64,000 bases of DNA from GCA-2748575 sp965222725 (GCA_965222725.1 OZ244969.1:6138001-6202000), one strand, 5' to 3'. Shown: positions 1-8,298, counted from the first letter of the stretch. Program-made: numbers and translations. The notes: generated by a model not told the origin, from the letters alone.

Positions 1-654
1 GTCATAAAAACTCATGCACACGCCGCCGATCAGCGACAGGTAACGGGAACCGGCCGCGTAAGACACCATGGACATGGCAGGAATAGGCGAAAAACCGATA
101 ATGCGGTCAGGCCCGTATTGCTTGGCGGTGTACACGTTGGCGGCGGCAATGATTTCGTTCACTTCATTCCAGGATGAACGCACAAAACCACCCAGACCAC
201 GCTTGGTTTTATACAGCTTTGTTCTTTCCGGGTCTTCCACAATGGCTTCCCAGGCTTCTACCGGCCCCAGGGAACGGCGCAGATCCCGCCACAATTGCAG
301 TAAAGGCTTGCGCACTTTGGGATACTTCACACGGTTAGCGCTGTACACATACCAGGAATAACTGGCCCCGCGGGGGCAGCCACGCGGTTCGTGGTTGGGA
401 AGATCCGGCCGGGTACGGGGGTAATCGGTTTGCTGGGTTTCCCAGGTGATTAACCCGTTTTTGACATAGATTTTCCAGCTGCAGGAGCCGGTGCAGTTCA
501 CCCCGTGGGTTGAACGTACAATCTTGTCGTGTTGCCAGCGCTTACGGTAACCGTCTTCCCAGGCGCGGCTTTCGTTAGTGACTTCGCCATGACCGTTGGC
601 AAACTCACTTTGCTTCTTTTTGAAGAACTGTAAGCGATCTAAAAAATGACTCAT
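1..654 (-). CDS. narG: Respiratory nitrate reductase alpha subunit, N-terminal part
   Basis: Catalytic subunit of the membrane-bound nitrate reductase NarGHI, which reduces nitrate to nitrite at a bis-MGD molybdenum centre on the cytoplasmic side. Only the first 218 residues are in the window, and the gene runs off the left edge. The N-terminal iron-sulfur ligand set is visible as His50, Cys54, Cys58 and Cys93, one residue offset from the His49/Cys53/Cys57/Cys92 set of E. coli NarG. The His ligand in place of a fourth Cys is the NarG hallmark. The start is an ATG preceded by a GAGGGCGAG stretch. It lies 88 bp downstream of narK2 in the same orientation, giving the narK1-narK2-narG order of Pseudomonas. 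narHJI should follow beyond the edge. The moaB-moeA genes at 8.3-10.1 kb fit its cofactor need. Confidence 0.97.
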   Translation of the reverse strand, partial: MSHFLDRLQFFKKKQSEFANGHGEVTNESRAWEDGYRKRWQHDKIVRSTHGVNCTGSCSWKIYVKNGLITWETQQTDYPRTRPDLPNHEPRGCPRGASYSWYVYSANRVKYPKVRKPLLQLWRDLRRSLGPVEAWEAIVEDPERTKLYKTKRGLGGFVRSSWNEVNEIIAAANVYTAKQYGPDRIIGFSPIPAMSMVSYAAGSRYLSLIGGVCMSFYD

Positions 655-686
655 GGAACTCGCCCTCTCAACTCAATCTTGCTGTT

Positions 687-708
687 GGCCCCGCGTCTTT
701 GCGGGGCC
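687..708 (-). promoter_or_regulatory. Intercistronic hairpin between narK2 and narG
   Basis: A perfect 8-bp GC-rich stem (GGCCCCGC / GCGGGGCC) with a 6-nt loop lies in the 88-bp gap before narG. No T-run follows on the minus strand, so it is not a classical intrinsic terminator. It could act as an mRNA processing or stability element, or a partial terminator that separates transporter and reductase expression. Confidence 0.55.
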
Positions 709-742
709 GGGTTAAAGTGCTGATACTTTCAGGGTTGCAACA

Positions 743-2347
743 TCAGGGGTTATAAAACTCACCGCTTTTGCGCAGGTAGAAGAACCAGTTAATCACCAGA
801 CACACGCCGTAGAAGATGGCGAATCCGTACAGGGCATCTTCCGGTGTGGTCAGCTTGATCTGTTCGCCCAGCACTTTAGGGATAATGAAGGCACCGTAGG
901 CCGCCACTGCAGAGGTCCAGCCCAGTACCGGACCGGCTTGTTCTTTATCAAACACCATGGCGATGGTACGGAAAGTGGAACCGTTGCCGATACCGGTAGC
1001 CGCAAACAACACCAGGAACAGAATAAAGAAAGGTACAAAGAATTCTTCCGGTGTGGCGGAGGCATAGGCCGCTTTCATGTAGTAGGCAACACCCAGTGCG
1101 CAGGCCACCATCACCACTGAACAGATCTGGGTTACCAGAGCACCGCCCACCTTGTCAGAAATCCAGCCACCCACCGGGCGAATCAGCGCACCGATAAAGG
1201 GGCCCATCCAGGCATACATCAGGGCACTGGGGCCGTTGGCATTGGGGGTGTTGTGGGTCATCACACCATCCACCATCACATGCTGAAAGCCGAAGATAAC
1301 TTTAATGGCCAGCGGGAAAGAAGCGGCAAAGCCGATAAAGGAGCCGAAGGTCATGGTGTAGATCACACTCATTACCCAGGTGTGTTTGTTGTTAAAGATT
1401 TTGTACTGACGGTTCAGGTTGTCGCGGATCGCACCCGGCATCAGCTTTAACAGGAACACCGTCATGGCAATGACGATGGGCAGCACAAGCCACTTGCTGA
1501 TTCCAAAACCTGAACCACCCACGTTTTCCGGCAGCATCAGCCACAAACCAAAGATGGCAGAGAAGAAGCCGATAAACAGCATAATGGAAATAATGGAAAA
1601 GGATCCGATGGGGCTGGGCAGCTCCGGGGTAACATGGGATGCCTTGATGTTGTTCATTCCGAACCAGCCGGCAAAGGCCAGCGGCACCAGAAAGATCAGC
1701 CACAGGTAACCGGCATTGTGAATCCAGGCATCGGAACCGGCAGGGATTTTACCGATCAGGGTGCCGGAGGTGTTCACCAGGGTCATGGGTTCGCCACCAA
1801 AGATACCGAAGGTCATAAACAGCGGTACCAGAATCTGCATGGTGGTAACACCAAAGTTACCCAGACCGGCGTTCAGGCCCAGGGCAAGGCCCTGTTGTTT
1901 CTTGGGAAAGAAAAAGCTGATATTGGACATGGAGGACGCGAAGTTACCGCCACCCAGACCGGACAACAGCGCCAGGCACTGGAACACCCACAACGGCGTG
2001 TTCTTGTCCTGCAGGGCAATACCGGTACCTACTGCAGGAATCATCAGCAAGGCAGTGGTAAAGAAAATGGTGTTACGTCCACCCGCCAGCCGGATAAAGA
2101 AGCTGCTGGGTATACGCAGGGTGGCGCCGGTCAGGCCGGCGATTGCGGTCAGGGTAAAGAGCTGATCCTTGGGGAAAGGAAATCCCAGATTCAGCATCTG
2201 TACCGTAATGATGCCCCAGTAAAGCCACACGGCAAAGCCGCACAGCAAACTGGGAATGGATATCCATAAGTTGCGGTTGGCAATTTTCTTGCCGCTGGAT
2301 TCCCAGAATGCGCCGTCCTCCACATTCCATTCTTTGATATCAGCCAT
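743..2347 (-). CDS. narK2: Nitrate/nitrite transporter, NarK2 type
   Basis: Major facilitator superfamily nitrate/nitrite porter of 534 residues in the inner membrane. In this family NarK2-type proteins exchange nitrate for nitrite, so they supply NarG and export the product. Hydrophobic segments run through the whole protein. The sequence carries Gly-rich NarK signature regions, one around residue 130 (GLGGGNFASSMSNISFFFPK) and a second near residue 450 (GIGNGSTFRTIAMVF). The ATG follows a GGGAGAAC ribosome site. It lies 50 bp downstream of narK1 and is probably co-transcribed with it and with narG. In Paracoccus the two NarK types are fused into one protein. Here they are separate, as in Pseudomonas. 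Confidence 0.93.
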   Translation of the reverse strand: MADIKEWNVEDGAFWESSGKKIANRNLWISIPSLLCGFAVWLYWGIITVQMLNLGFPFPKDQLFTLTAIAGLTGATLRIPSSFFIRLAGGRNTIFFTTALLMIPAVGTGIALQDKNTPLWVFQCLALLSGLGGGNFASSMSNISFFFPKKQQGLALGLNAGLGNFGVTTMQILVPLFMTFGIFGGEPMTLVNTSGTLIGKIPAGSDAWIHNAGYLWLIFLVPLAFAGWFGMNNIKASHVTPELPSPIGSFSIISIMLFIGFFSAIFGLWLMLPENVGGSGFGISKWLVLPIVIAMTVFLLKLMPGAIRDNLNRQYKIFNNKHTWVMSVIYTMTFGSFIGFAASFPLAIKVIFGFQHVMVDGVMTHNTPNANGPSALMYAWMGPFIGALIRPVGGWISDKVGGALVTQICSVVMVACALGVAYYMKAAYASATPEEFFVPFFILFLVLFAATGIGNGSTFRTIAMVFDKEQAGPVLGWTSAVAAYGAFIIPKVLGEQIKLTTPEDALYGFAIFYGVCLVINWFFYLRKSGEFYNP

Positions 2348-2397
2348 GGCTGTTCTCCCACTCGTTACCTGTGAAAACTCGTTATGTTTAAAAACCG

Positions 2398-3666
2398 TTA
2401 ACCACTAATACTCTGATCTGCTTCGATACCTTTTTCGCGCTCGAGCTGCTTGATAGCCACATGCATGAACACCATGCAGGCTGCCACGATGCCGAACAGC
2501 ACCATAAAGCAGGAGCTGCGCACGCCGATCAGGTCGGATACCGCCCCGAACACGATGGGCAGGGAAAAACCGCCCAGGCCACCGATCACGCCCACCATGC
2601 CGCCGACAGAACCCATGTTGTTGGGGTAGTAGTCGTGAATAATGCGATATACCGATGCCTTGCCGATGCCCTGGGCAATACCGATCACAAACACCAGCAC
2701 AGTGAAAGACACCACACCCAGGCCCACTTTAAAGTTCACGTCGCCTTCGATACCGTGAATGATCATGGTGGTTTGGGGGTAGGACACAAAGAACAGACAG
2801 ATCAGGGAAACCCAGAACACAGCCCAGTTGATGGTGCGGGCACCGTACTTGTCAGAAAGAAACCCGCCCAGCGCCCGGATCAGGCCGGAAGGCAGCGTAA
2901 AGAACATGGTGATCAGCGAGGCGGTTTTCAGATCCATCTCGTATTCGCCCACATAGTATTTGGGCAGCCACAGAGCCAGCGCCACGAAACCACCGAACAC
3001 AAAGTAGTAGTACAGCCCGAAGCGCCAAACGCGCAGCTCCTTTAACGGCGCCAGCTGATCTTTCAGGGAAATATGGGTGCCTTTTTTCTTGCGCTCTTCC
3101 TGAGCGGGGTCATTAAAGGTGAAAAACCAGAAAATCACCGCCATAACAACCATGGCCACGGAATAAACCTTGGGTACCATCTGCCAGCCGTAAGCCACCA
3201 CAATCATGGGCGCCACCAGGTTGGTGATGGCCGCACCGGCGTTACCGGCACCAAAGATACCCATGGCAGTACCCTGACGGCTCTTTTCAAACCAGGCAGA
3301 GGTATAGGCAATACCGATCGCAAAGGAACCACCGGCCAGCCCCACAAACAAACCGATCACCAGGTATTGCCAGTATTCAGTGGCGAACGCCAGCCCGTAG
3401 GTAGGTATGGCCACCAGCAGCATCTGGATAAAAAACACGATACGGCCGCCGAAACGATCCGTCATAATGCCCAGGGGTAAACGGGTGACTGAGCCGGTAA
3501 GAATCGGTGTTGCCACCAGAATCCCGAACTCCGTATCCGACAGGTTAAGTTCCTGCTTGATCTTGATACCGATGATGGAAAACATGGTCCATACCGCAAA
3601 GTTCGCAGCGAACGCCACGGTATTCATGGTTAATACAGACCACTGCTTATACTGTGTTGAAACCAT
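2398..3666 (-). CDS. narK1: Nitrate/proton symporter, NarK1 type
   Basis: Major facilitator superfamily nitrate transporter of 422 residues. It is the first gene of the leftward nitrate-respiration operon. NarK1-type members are thought to import nitrate with protons and so start respiration before nitrite is available for exchange. The Gly-rich family signatures (GLAGGSFAIGIAYTSAWF and GVIGGLGGFSLPIVFG) are present. An in-frame start 33 bp upstream exists. The ATG at 3666 was chosen because an AGGAGGG ribosome site lies 6 nt before it. Upstream are a predicted -10 (3701-3706), an FNR-type box and a NarL-type site. Confidence 0.93.
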   Translation of the reverse strand: MVSTQYKQWSVLTMNTVAFAANFAVWTMFSIIGIKIKQELNLSDTEFGILVATPILTGSVTRLPLGIMTDRFGGRIVFFIQMLLVAIPTYGLAFATEYWQYLVIGLFVGLAGGSFAIGIAYTSAWFEKSRQGTAMGIFGAGNAGAAITNLVAPMIVVAYGWQMVPKVYSVAMVVMAVIFWFFTFNDPAQEERKKKGTHISLKDQLAPLKELRVWRFGLYYYFVFGGFVALALWLPKYYVGEYEMDLKTASLITMFFTLPSGLIRALGGFLSDKYGARTINWAVFWVSLICLFFVSYPQTTMIIHGIEGDVNFKVGLGVVSFTVLVFVIGIAQGIGKASVYRIIHDYYPNNMGSVGGMVGVIGGLGGFSLPIVFGAVSDLIGVRSSCFMVLFGIVAACMVFMHVAIKQLEREKGIEADQSISG

Positions 3667-3700
3667 GGAAAACCCTCCTGAAAAATCGTTGATGTCCACA

Positions 3701-3706
3701 AGATTA
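3701..3706 (-). promoter_or_regulatory. Predicted -10 element of narK1
   Basis: On the minus strand this reads TAATCT. It sits where a class II FNR promoter needs it: with the FNR box centre (3735.5) at -41.5, the start site falls at about 3694 and positions -12 to -7 are exactly 3706-3701. The match to TATAAT is only 3 of 6, which suits an activator-dependent promoter. The leader would be about 27 nt. Confidence 0.5.
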
Positions 3707-3728
3707 GTGGCCGTTCAGGGGGTAAAGC

Positions 3729-3742
3729 TTGATGCGGGTCAA
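3729..3742 (-). promoter_or_regulatory. FNR/ANR-type box upstream of narK1
   Basis: TTGAT-GCGG-GTCAA matches the FNR/ANR consensus TTGAT-N4-ATCAA with one mismatch. It lies between the divergent narK1 and narX genes and is correctly placed for class II anaerobic activation of narK1. Confidence 0.7.
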
Positions 3743-3779
3743 TAGTCTTAAGTGGCTGATTCCGCGGGGCTTTGCGGCA

Positions 3780-3795
3780 TACCTATTAAGAGGTA
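3780..3795. promoter_or_regulatory. NarL-type 7-2-7 binding site
   Basis: TACCTAT-TA-AGAGGTA is two inverted heptamers separated by 2 bp. Both halves fit the NarL heptamer consensus TACYNMT (TACCTAT and, on the other strand, TACCTCT). It is centred about 93 bp upstream of the predicted narK1 start site and upstream of narX. The cognate narX-narL genes are immediately adjacent, so nitrate-dependent control of narK1K2G, and possibly autoregulation, is a direct inference. Confidence 0.7.
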
Positions 3796-3842
3796 CGCCT
3801 AACGCACAGGCTAACCCCTTGTATTCGTTGACCTGGCGCAGT

Positions 3843-3870
3843 TTGACAGGGGCACAGGATGCAGTAGATT
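3843..3870 (+). promoter_or_regulatory. Predicted sigma-70 promoter of narX
   Basis: TTGACA (3843-3848), a 16-bp spacer and TAGATT (3865-3870) lie about 70 bp before the narX ATG. The -35 is a perfect consensus match and the -10 is a moderate one. Confidence 0.45.
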
Positions 3871-3937
3871 TATAGACTCCATTCTTTGGGGGTACTTCAG
3901 GGTAATACCACCCCATTTACGCAGTTAACGGTAACGC

Positions 3938-5797
3938 ATGAAACCAACCCAGCCATTCGAGCAGAAGAAATCCATTGTCATTCGCACCGGTTCGGCACTG
4001 GTGGGTATTGCCCTTACCGCCCTGCTGAGTATGTTTGCTTCCATGATGGTGGCGGAAACCCTGGAAGGCGACGCCCAGGCCATCAATCTGTCCGGCTCCA
4101 TGCGTATGCAATCCTATCGCATGGTAAATGCCACACTGATGGCAACGGACACCATTAACCTGCCCAAACTGGTATCGGAGTTTGATGACAAAATAGAGTC
4201 TCCCCTGCTGAATCATATTGCCCACGCCAGTGAAAACAAGGAACTGACCGGCCGGCTGAAACAGATTCACAAGCGCTGGGATCACCTCAAACCGCTGCTG
4301 TTTTCCGGTAACACGGACCCGGAACAGCTGATGAAAGAAACCGATGGCTTTGTGAAAGAGATTGATGACTTTGTGCTGGCGCTGCAGCACAGTTCCGAAT
4401 CCAAGATCCGTTTGTTGCGGGCCCTGCAGGGCATTACGGTGTTTATAGTGATTCTGGTGTCTTTTATTGTGCTCTATAACATCAACCAGAACATGGCGAT
4501 TCCCCTGCGGGATCTGGTGAATGCGGCGGAGCAGATCCGCAGCGGCAACTTTAAAGTGCGCTCCCATTATAAAGGTGAGGATGAACTGGGTTTGCTGGCT
4601 TCCTCCTTTAATGAAATGTCATCTGAACTGGAAGCCCTGTATCTGGACCTGGAACGCAGGGTGGAAAGAAAGACCCTTCAGTTACAGCAATCCAATGATT
4701 CACTGCGGCTGTTGTATAACGCATCCCGTCGCCTGTACAGTGCCCCCGGCGAAGTGGTTCAGCAAAGCCGGGGTTACCTGAAAGATCTGGCAGCAGTGGT
4801 TGGGCTTGGCCATATATCCCTTTGCCTGAGCACCAGCAACACCGGCACGGCCTACCAGATTGTTACCTCCAGCAGCGCGGAACGGCCAGACTTTTGCCAG
4901 CTACCTGATTGCAATACCTGCCGGCACACGCCCAATAAGGCGGACCTGACCACCGGCTTGCATGAAGTGGTGAGCTTTCCCATTGGCAGCGGCAACAACT
5001 ATTGCGGTGAACTGACACTGGAAGTGCACAAAGGCCAGCAGGTGGAAGAATGGCAGCGCAATCTGCTGAACGCCTTTGCCGATATTATCTACACCACCCT
5101 GAGCCTGAATAACCTGGCGGAACATGAATCCCGCATTGCACTGATGGAAGAGCGTGCCATTATTGCCCGGGAACTCCATGATTCTCTGGCACAGTCCCTG
5201 TCCTACCAGAAACTGCAGGCATCCCGGCTTAAACGCCTGCTGGAAAAGGATGCTGACCGGGAAACCCTGTTTGACAGCATTCAGCAGGTGCAGGATGGCC
5301 TGAACGCTTCTTACCGGCAGCTGCGCGAATTACTGTCCACCTTCAGAATGAAAATCGACGCCCCCGGACTGGAACCCGCCCTGATAGGCACGCTGGCGGA
5401 ATTCCAGGAAAGATCCAGCATTGATCTGCAACTGGATTACCGGATTCAGGATTGCCCCCTGACACCCAATGAAGAAATTCATTGCCTGCAAATAGTGCGC
5501 GAGGCCTTGTCGAATGTGATCAAACACTCCCGGGCTACCAATGCAGACATCAGCCTGAAACGCCTGGAAAACGGCCATGTGAGGGTGGATATCAAAGACA
5601 ACGGCATTGGCATACCGGACCTGCCCCATAAAACCCACCACTACGGTTTGTCGATTCTTGCCGAACGGGCCGAAAGCCTGAACGGCAAGCTGAATATAAA
5701 ACGCGGCGAGGAAAACGGCACCCTGGTGTCGCTGGACTTTTTGCCGGTGTTCATGAAGCAAAACCCGAGAAGAATAGAAACAAGGACAGCAACCTGA
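3938..5797 (+). CDS. narX: Nitrate/nitrite sensor histidine kinase NarX
   Basis: Inner-membrane sensor kinase of 619 residues that detects periplasmic nitrate and nitrite and phosphorylates NarL. TM1 is at about 15-37. The nitrate-binding P-box (DAQAINLSGSMRMQSYR) starts near residue 45. TM2 is at about 164-182, followed by a HAMP domain to about 235. A central region carries a cysteine cluster (Cys320, Cys325, Cys328), as in other NarX/NarQ proteins. A HisKA_3 dimerisation domain has His414 in the motif ARELHDSLAQS, and a C-terminal HATPase_c domain follows. narL starts 8 bp after the stop. The gene is divergent from narK1 and shares its control region. The cysteine cluster and P-box together favour NarX over a generic NarL-family kinase. 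Confidence 0.94.
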   Translation: MKPTQPFEQKKSIVIRTGSALVGIALTALLSMFASMMVAETLEGDAQAINLSGSMRMQSYRMVNATLMATDTINLPKLVSEFDDKIESPLLNHIAHASENKELTGRLKQIHKRWDHLKPLLFSGNTDPEQLMKETDGFVKEIDDFVLALQHSSESKIRLLRALQGITVFIVILVSFIVLYNINQNMAIPLRDLVNAAEQIRSGNFKVRSHYKGEDELGLLASSFNEMSSELEALYLDLERRVERKTLQLQQSNDSLRLLYNASRRLYSAPGEVVQQSRGYLKDLAAVVGLGHISLCLSTSNTGTAYQIVTSSSAERPDFCQLPDCNTCRHTPNKADLTTGLHEVVSFPIGSGNNYCGELTLEVHKGQQVEEWQRNLLNAFADIIYTTLSLNNLAEHESRIALMEERAIIARELHDSLAQSLSYQKLQASRLKRLLEKDADRETLFDSIQQVQDGLNASYRQLRELLSTFRMKIDAPGLEPALIGTLAEFQERSSIDLQLDYRIQDCPLTPNEEIHCLQIVREALSNVIKHSRATNADISLKRLENGHVRVDIKDNGIGIPDLPHKTHHYGLSILAERAESLNGKLNIKRGEENGTLVSLDFLPVFMKQNPRRIETRTAT

Positions 5798-5805
5798 GCA
5801 ACCCC

Positions 5806-6456
5806 ATGAATGAAAAAATAAGTTACGACGTGCTAGTTGTTGACGACCACCCCATGATGCGGCGTGGTGTGATGGAACTACTGGACCTGGAAGACGAAAT
5901 CAACCCGGTGGGCGAAGCCGCCAACGGCAAGGAAGCCGTGGAACAGGCGCTATCACTGGAACCGGACCTGATACTGCTGGATCTGAACATGCCGGGCATG
6001 AATGGCATTGAAACCATCAAGGCCATGCGTTCCGCCGGGGTCGATTCCCGCATTCTGATTTTTACGGTATCCGATGATCACCATAATGTGGTGGATGCCC
6101 TTAAAGAAGGCGCCGACGGTTATCTGTTAAAAGATATGGAACCGGAAGACCTGGTGGAAAATATTCTCAAGGCCATTCGCGGTAAAACCGCTATCAGCCC
6201 GGAACTGACCGAAGCACTGGCCACCGCCATACGCTCCCGGGAAACAAGTGAAAAAGTGAATACCCAATCACTGACCGACCGGGAAAAACAGGTGTTAAAG
6301 CTGGTGGCCAACGGCCTGAGCAACAAGATGATTGCCCGCAAACTGGATATTGCCGAAGGCACCGTAAAGGTTCATGTGAAACGGGTGCTGAACAAACTGG
6401 GCATGCGCTCGCGGGTAGAAGCCGCCGTGTGGGTGGCGGAAGGCAAAATCAAATAA
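5806..6456 (+). CDS. narL: Nitrate/nitrite response regulator NarL
   Basis: Response regulator of 216 residues. The N-terminal receiver domain has the acidic pair near the start (VVDDHP), the phospho-acceptor Asp59 in LLDLNMPG, and the conserved Lys in LLKDM. The C-terminal LuxR/FixJ-type helix-turn-helix (LTDREKQVLKLVANGLSNK) is NarL-like. It forms a two-gene unit with narX, 8 bp away. The likely targets in view are the narK1-narX intergenic site at 3780-3795 and the operon it precedes. Confidence 0.95.
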   Translation: MNEKISYDVLVVDDHPMMRRGVMELLDLEDEINPVGEAANGKEAVEQALSLEPDLILLDLNMPGMNGIETIKAMRSAGVDSRILIFTVSDDHHNVVDALKEGADGYLLKDMEPEDLVENILKAIRGKTAISPELTEALATAIRSRETSEKVNTQSLTDREKQVLKLVANGLSNKMIARKLDIAEGTVKVHVKRVLNKLGMRSRVEAAVWVAEGKIK

Positions 6457-6462
6457 CCCCAC

Positions 6463-6476
6463 TTGATAGCCATCAA
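6463..6476 (+). promoter_or_regulatory. Perfect FNR/ANR box upstream of the DGC-domain gene
   Basis: TTGAT-AGCC-ATCAA is an exact match to the FNR/ANR/DNR consensus. It starts 7 bp after the narL stop and 64 bp before the next ATG. Placing its centre (6469.5) at -41.5 puts the start site at about 6511 and the -10 exactly on TAGACT at 6499-6504, so the geometry is that of a class II FNR promoter with a leader of about 29 nt. Confidence 0.82.
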
Positions 6477-6498
6477 GGTAACCGAAACCGGGCAAGAA

Positions 6499-6504
6499 TA
6501 GACT
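6499..6504 (+). promoter_or_regulatory. Predicted -10 of the FNR-dependent promoter
   Basis: TAGACT lies at the spacing required from the FNR box at 6463-6476. No good -35 hexamer is present, as expected for a class II activated promoter. Confidence 0.55.
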
Positions 6505-6539
6505 GGCAGATGATTTGAATTAACCGTGCGAGTCTGTGT

Positions 6540-6905
6540 ATGAAATCCGAGAAGCTAGTCTATGCCTGCTCCGGCTGTTCCAATGTGGCACAAATGACAA
6601 ATTATATTGCGCTCGAACTGACCCGACGGGGTGTGGCAGAAATGTCCTGCATTGCCGGTGTGGGTGGCGGCGTACCTGCATTGGTCAGCAAAGCGAAGAA
6701 TGCGGATTATATTCTGGCACTGGATGGCTGCCAGCTGCATTGCACACGAAATTGTTTGCGCAACCAGAATATTACCCCGGACAGGCACATTACCCTGAGC
6801 ACCCTGGGGTTACGCAAAAAACATCACGAGGAATTTGATCAGAAAGTGGCGGACTGTCTGCTGTCCCAGCTGGTGGATGAACTCAGCGAAACAGCAGACC
6901 TGTAA
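6540..6905 (+). CDS. Putative zinc-binding protein, DGC domain
   Basis: Small cytoplasmic protein of 121 residues matching the DGC-domain family (putative zinc-binding). It carries the family Asp-Gly-Cys motif at 62-64 and six cysteines in all (Cys10, 13, 37, 64, 68, 72), arranged as CSGC, a lone Cys, then DGCQLHCTRNC. The biochemical function of the family is not established. The perfect FNR box at class II distance predicts expression under oxygen limitation, together with the nitrate-respiration genes on either side. It ends 6 bp before the convergent carbonic anhydrase gene. The cysteines could bind zinc or a redox-active metal. A role in anaerobic metabolism is inferred from regulation only. 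Confidence 0.8.
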   Translation: MKSEKLVYACSGCSNVAQMTNYIALELTRRGVAEMSCIAGVGGGVPALVSKAKNADYILALDGCQLHCTRNCLRNQNITPDRHITLSTLGLRKKHHEEFDQKVADCLLSQLVDELSETADL

Positions 6906-6911
6906 ACCCGG

Positions 6912-7544
6912 TTAAAGCTGGTACTGATAGATATCTGCCAGCTGTTCCTTGCTGCTCATGGTAACCTGCAAATCATTCACCAGGCCGTTTTCCAGGCCGT
7001 AAATCCAGCCATGCACCGACAGTGGCTGACCACGGTCCCAGCAGTTCTGAACAATGGTGGTATGAGCCAGGTTATTCACCTGACGCTGCACGTTCAGCTC
7101 GCACAGTTTATTGACCCGGGCATCCTCCCCTTCAACCGCATCCAGAACCTTGCGTTTCTGAAAAGCCAGATCCTTGATCTCCAGTAACCAGTTATCGATG
7201 ATTCCCAGCTTTTCATTACCCAGTGAGGCTTTTACACCACCGCAACCGTAATGACCGCACACAATCACATGCTCAACCTTTAACACATCCACCGCAAACT
7301 GCAGTACGGATAACAGGTTAAGGTCGGTATGCACTACCATATTTGCCACATTACGGTGCACAAAAATTTCCCCTGGCATCATGCCTACCACTTCGTTGGC
7401 AGGTACCCGGCTGTCGGAGCAGCCGATCCAGAGAAAATTCGGGTTTTGCTGTTTGGCCAGGGTGGGGAAAAATTCCGGATCGTTCTTGCGGATACGCTCT
7501 GACCAGGCTCGGTTTTTTTCAATTAACTCGTCAATACTAGGCAT
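6912..7544 (-). CDS. can: Beta-class carbonic anhydrase
   Basis: Cytoplasmic enzyme of 210 residues that interconverts CO2 and bicarbonate. The zinc ligands are all present: Cys42 and Asp44 in GCSDSR, and His98 and Cys101 in CGHYGCGG. Arg46 pairs with Asp44 as in other beta-carbonic anhydrases. Length and sequence match the E. coli Can type. It is convergent with the DGC-domain gene and divergent from the CBS-pair gene. No operon partner is visible. Confidence 0.94.
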   Translation of the reverse strand: MPSIDELIEKNRAWSERIRKNDPEFFPTLAKQQNPNFLWIGCSDSRVPANEVVGMMPGEIFVHRNVANMVVHTDLNLLSVLQFAVDVLKVEHVIVCGHYGCGGVKASLGNEKLGIIDNWLLEIKDLAFQKRKVLDAVEGEDARVNKLCELNVQRQVNNLAHTTIVQNCWDRGQPLSVHGWIYGLENGLVNDLQVTMSSKEQLADIYQYQL

Positions 7545-7567
7545 TTATCTCAATCCATTTGCTTGAA

Positions 7568-7582
7568 ATCAATAAGATTGAT
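7568..7582. promoter_or_regulatory. Inverted repeat between can and the CBS gene
   Basis: ATCAAT-AAG-ATTGAT is a perfect 6-bp inverted repeat just upstream of the can start and within the 210-bp divergent intergenic region. It does not have FNR spacing. It may be an operator for can, with no known regulator assigned. Confidence 0.3.
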
Positions 7583-7754
7583 GACCGGACGGCTACAATC
7601 ATGGTTGTACCGGGTTATATATGTCGGAATTTTCCGGCAAGTTCGGTCCAAAGCGGGAAGTTTAACAAGCTTGCCGCCCAAGTACATCCGGGAAAGTGTA
7701 CGTAAATGTTAAATGGGGCGTCCAAATATCCCCACACATCGAAGGGAAAACATT

Positions 7755-8264
7755 ATGAACAACGTCACCCTAACCGAATCCCCACTGCTGGCCCAGGCCC
7801 GGGATATCATGACCCGGGATGTTCTGACGGTGTATGAAGGCTGGTCCATCAAGCGGCTGTCGGATTTCTTTGTCAAACACGGCATTTCCGGTGCACCGGT
7901 CATTGCCAGCGATCATCAACTGGTAGGCGTGGTGTCCGTTACCGATATCGTGCGCTTCGACAGCATGGACAAGGAAGATAAAGCCGGCCTGATCCTGGAA
8001 CAGGTTTACCCTGAATATCTGGGCCAGAATATTGCAGAGGAGATGTTCAGCCAGATAGCCGGAAATGCCGATCAGAACTGCACAGTGAATTCCATTATGA
8101 CCCGGGAGGTGATCAGCGTGGACGAGCACTGCAATCTGGCTACCATTGCCCGCATCATGGATGAGAAGAAAATTCGCCGGATATTTGTGACCAGAGAAGG
8201 CACTATCGCCGGGGTGATTTCCACCGGCAATATCCTGAAATGCCTTGCTGGCGCATCGCTCTGA
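7755..8264 (+). CDS. CBS-domain pair protein
   Basis: Protein of 169 residues made essentially of two CBS motifs (a Bateman module), one starting near residue 18 (ARDIMTRDVLTV) and the other near residue 100 (VNSIMTREVISV). Such modules bind adenine nucleotides and usually regulate other proteins, and no catalytic domain is attached. A longer reading frame opens 42 bp upstream, but the ATG at 7755 has a GAAGGGA ribosome site at good distance. It is divergent from can and convergent with moeA. The target is unknown. Confidence 0.88.
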   Translation: MNNVTLTESPLLAQARDIMTRDVLTVYEGWSIKRLSDFFVKHGISGAPVIASDHQLVGVVSVTDIVRFDSMDKEDKAGLILEQVYPEYLGQNIAEEMFSQIAGNADQNCTVNSIMTREVISVDEHCNLATIARIMDEKKIRRIFVTREGTIAGVISTGNILKCLAGASL

Positions 8265-8270
8265 TGCGCC
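8250..8270. terminator. Hairpin at the CBS-moeA convergent junction
   Basis: An 8-bp perfect stem (GGCGCATC / GATGCGCC) with a 5-nt loop overlaps the stop of the CBS gene and lies 28 bp from the moeA stop. No T-run follows on either strand, so termination is likely but weakly supported. Confidence 0.4.
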
Positions 8271-8298
8271 GGCGATTCAGAAGTTCAAGCTCTGAAAC

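Noticed and set aside
1634..2269. Long plus-strand frame of 211 residues inside narK2
   Set aside because: It is a shadow of a clearly conserved transporter on the other strand, has low-complexity composition and no ribosome site.
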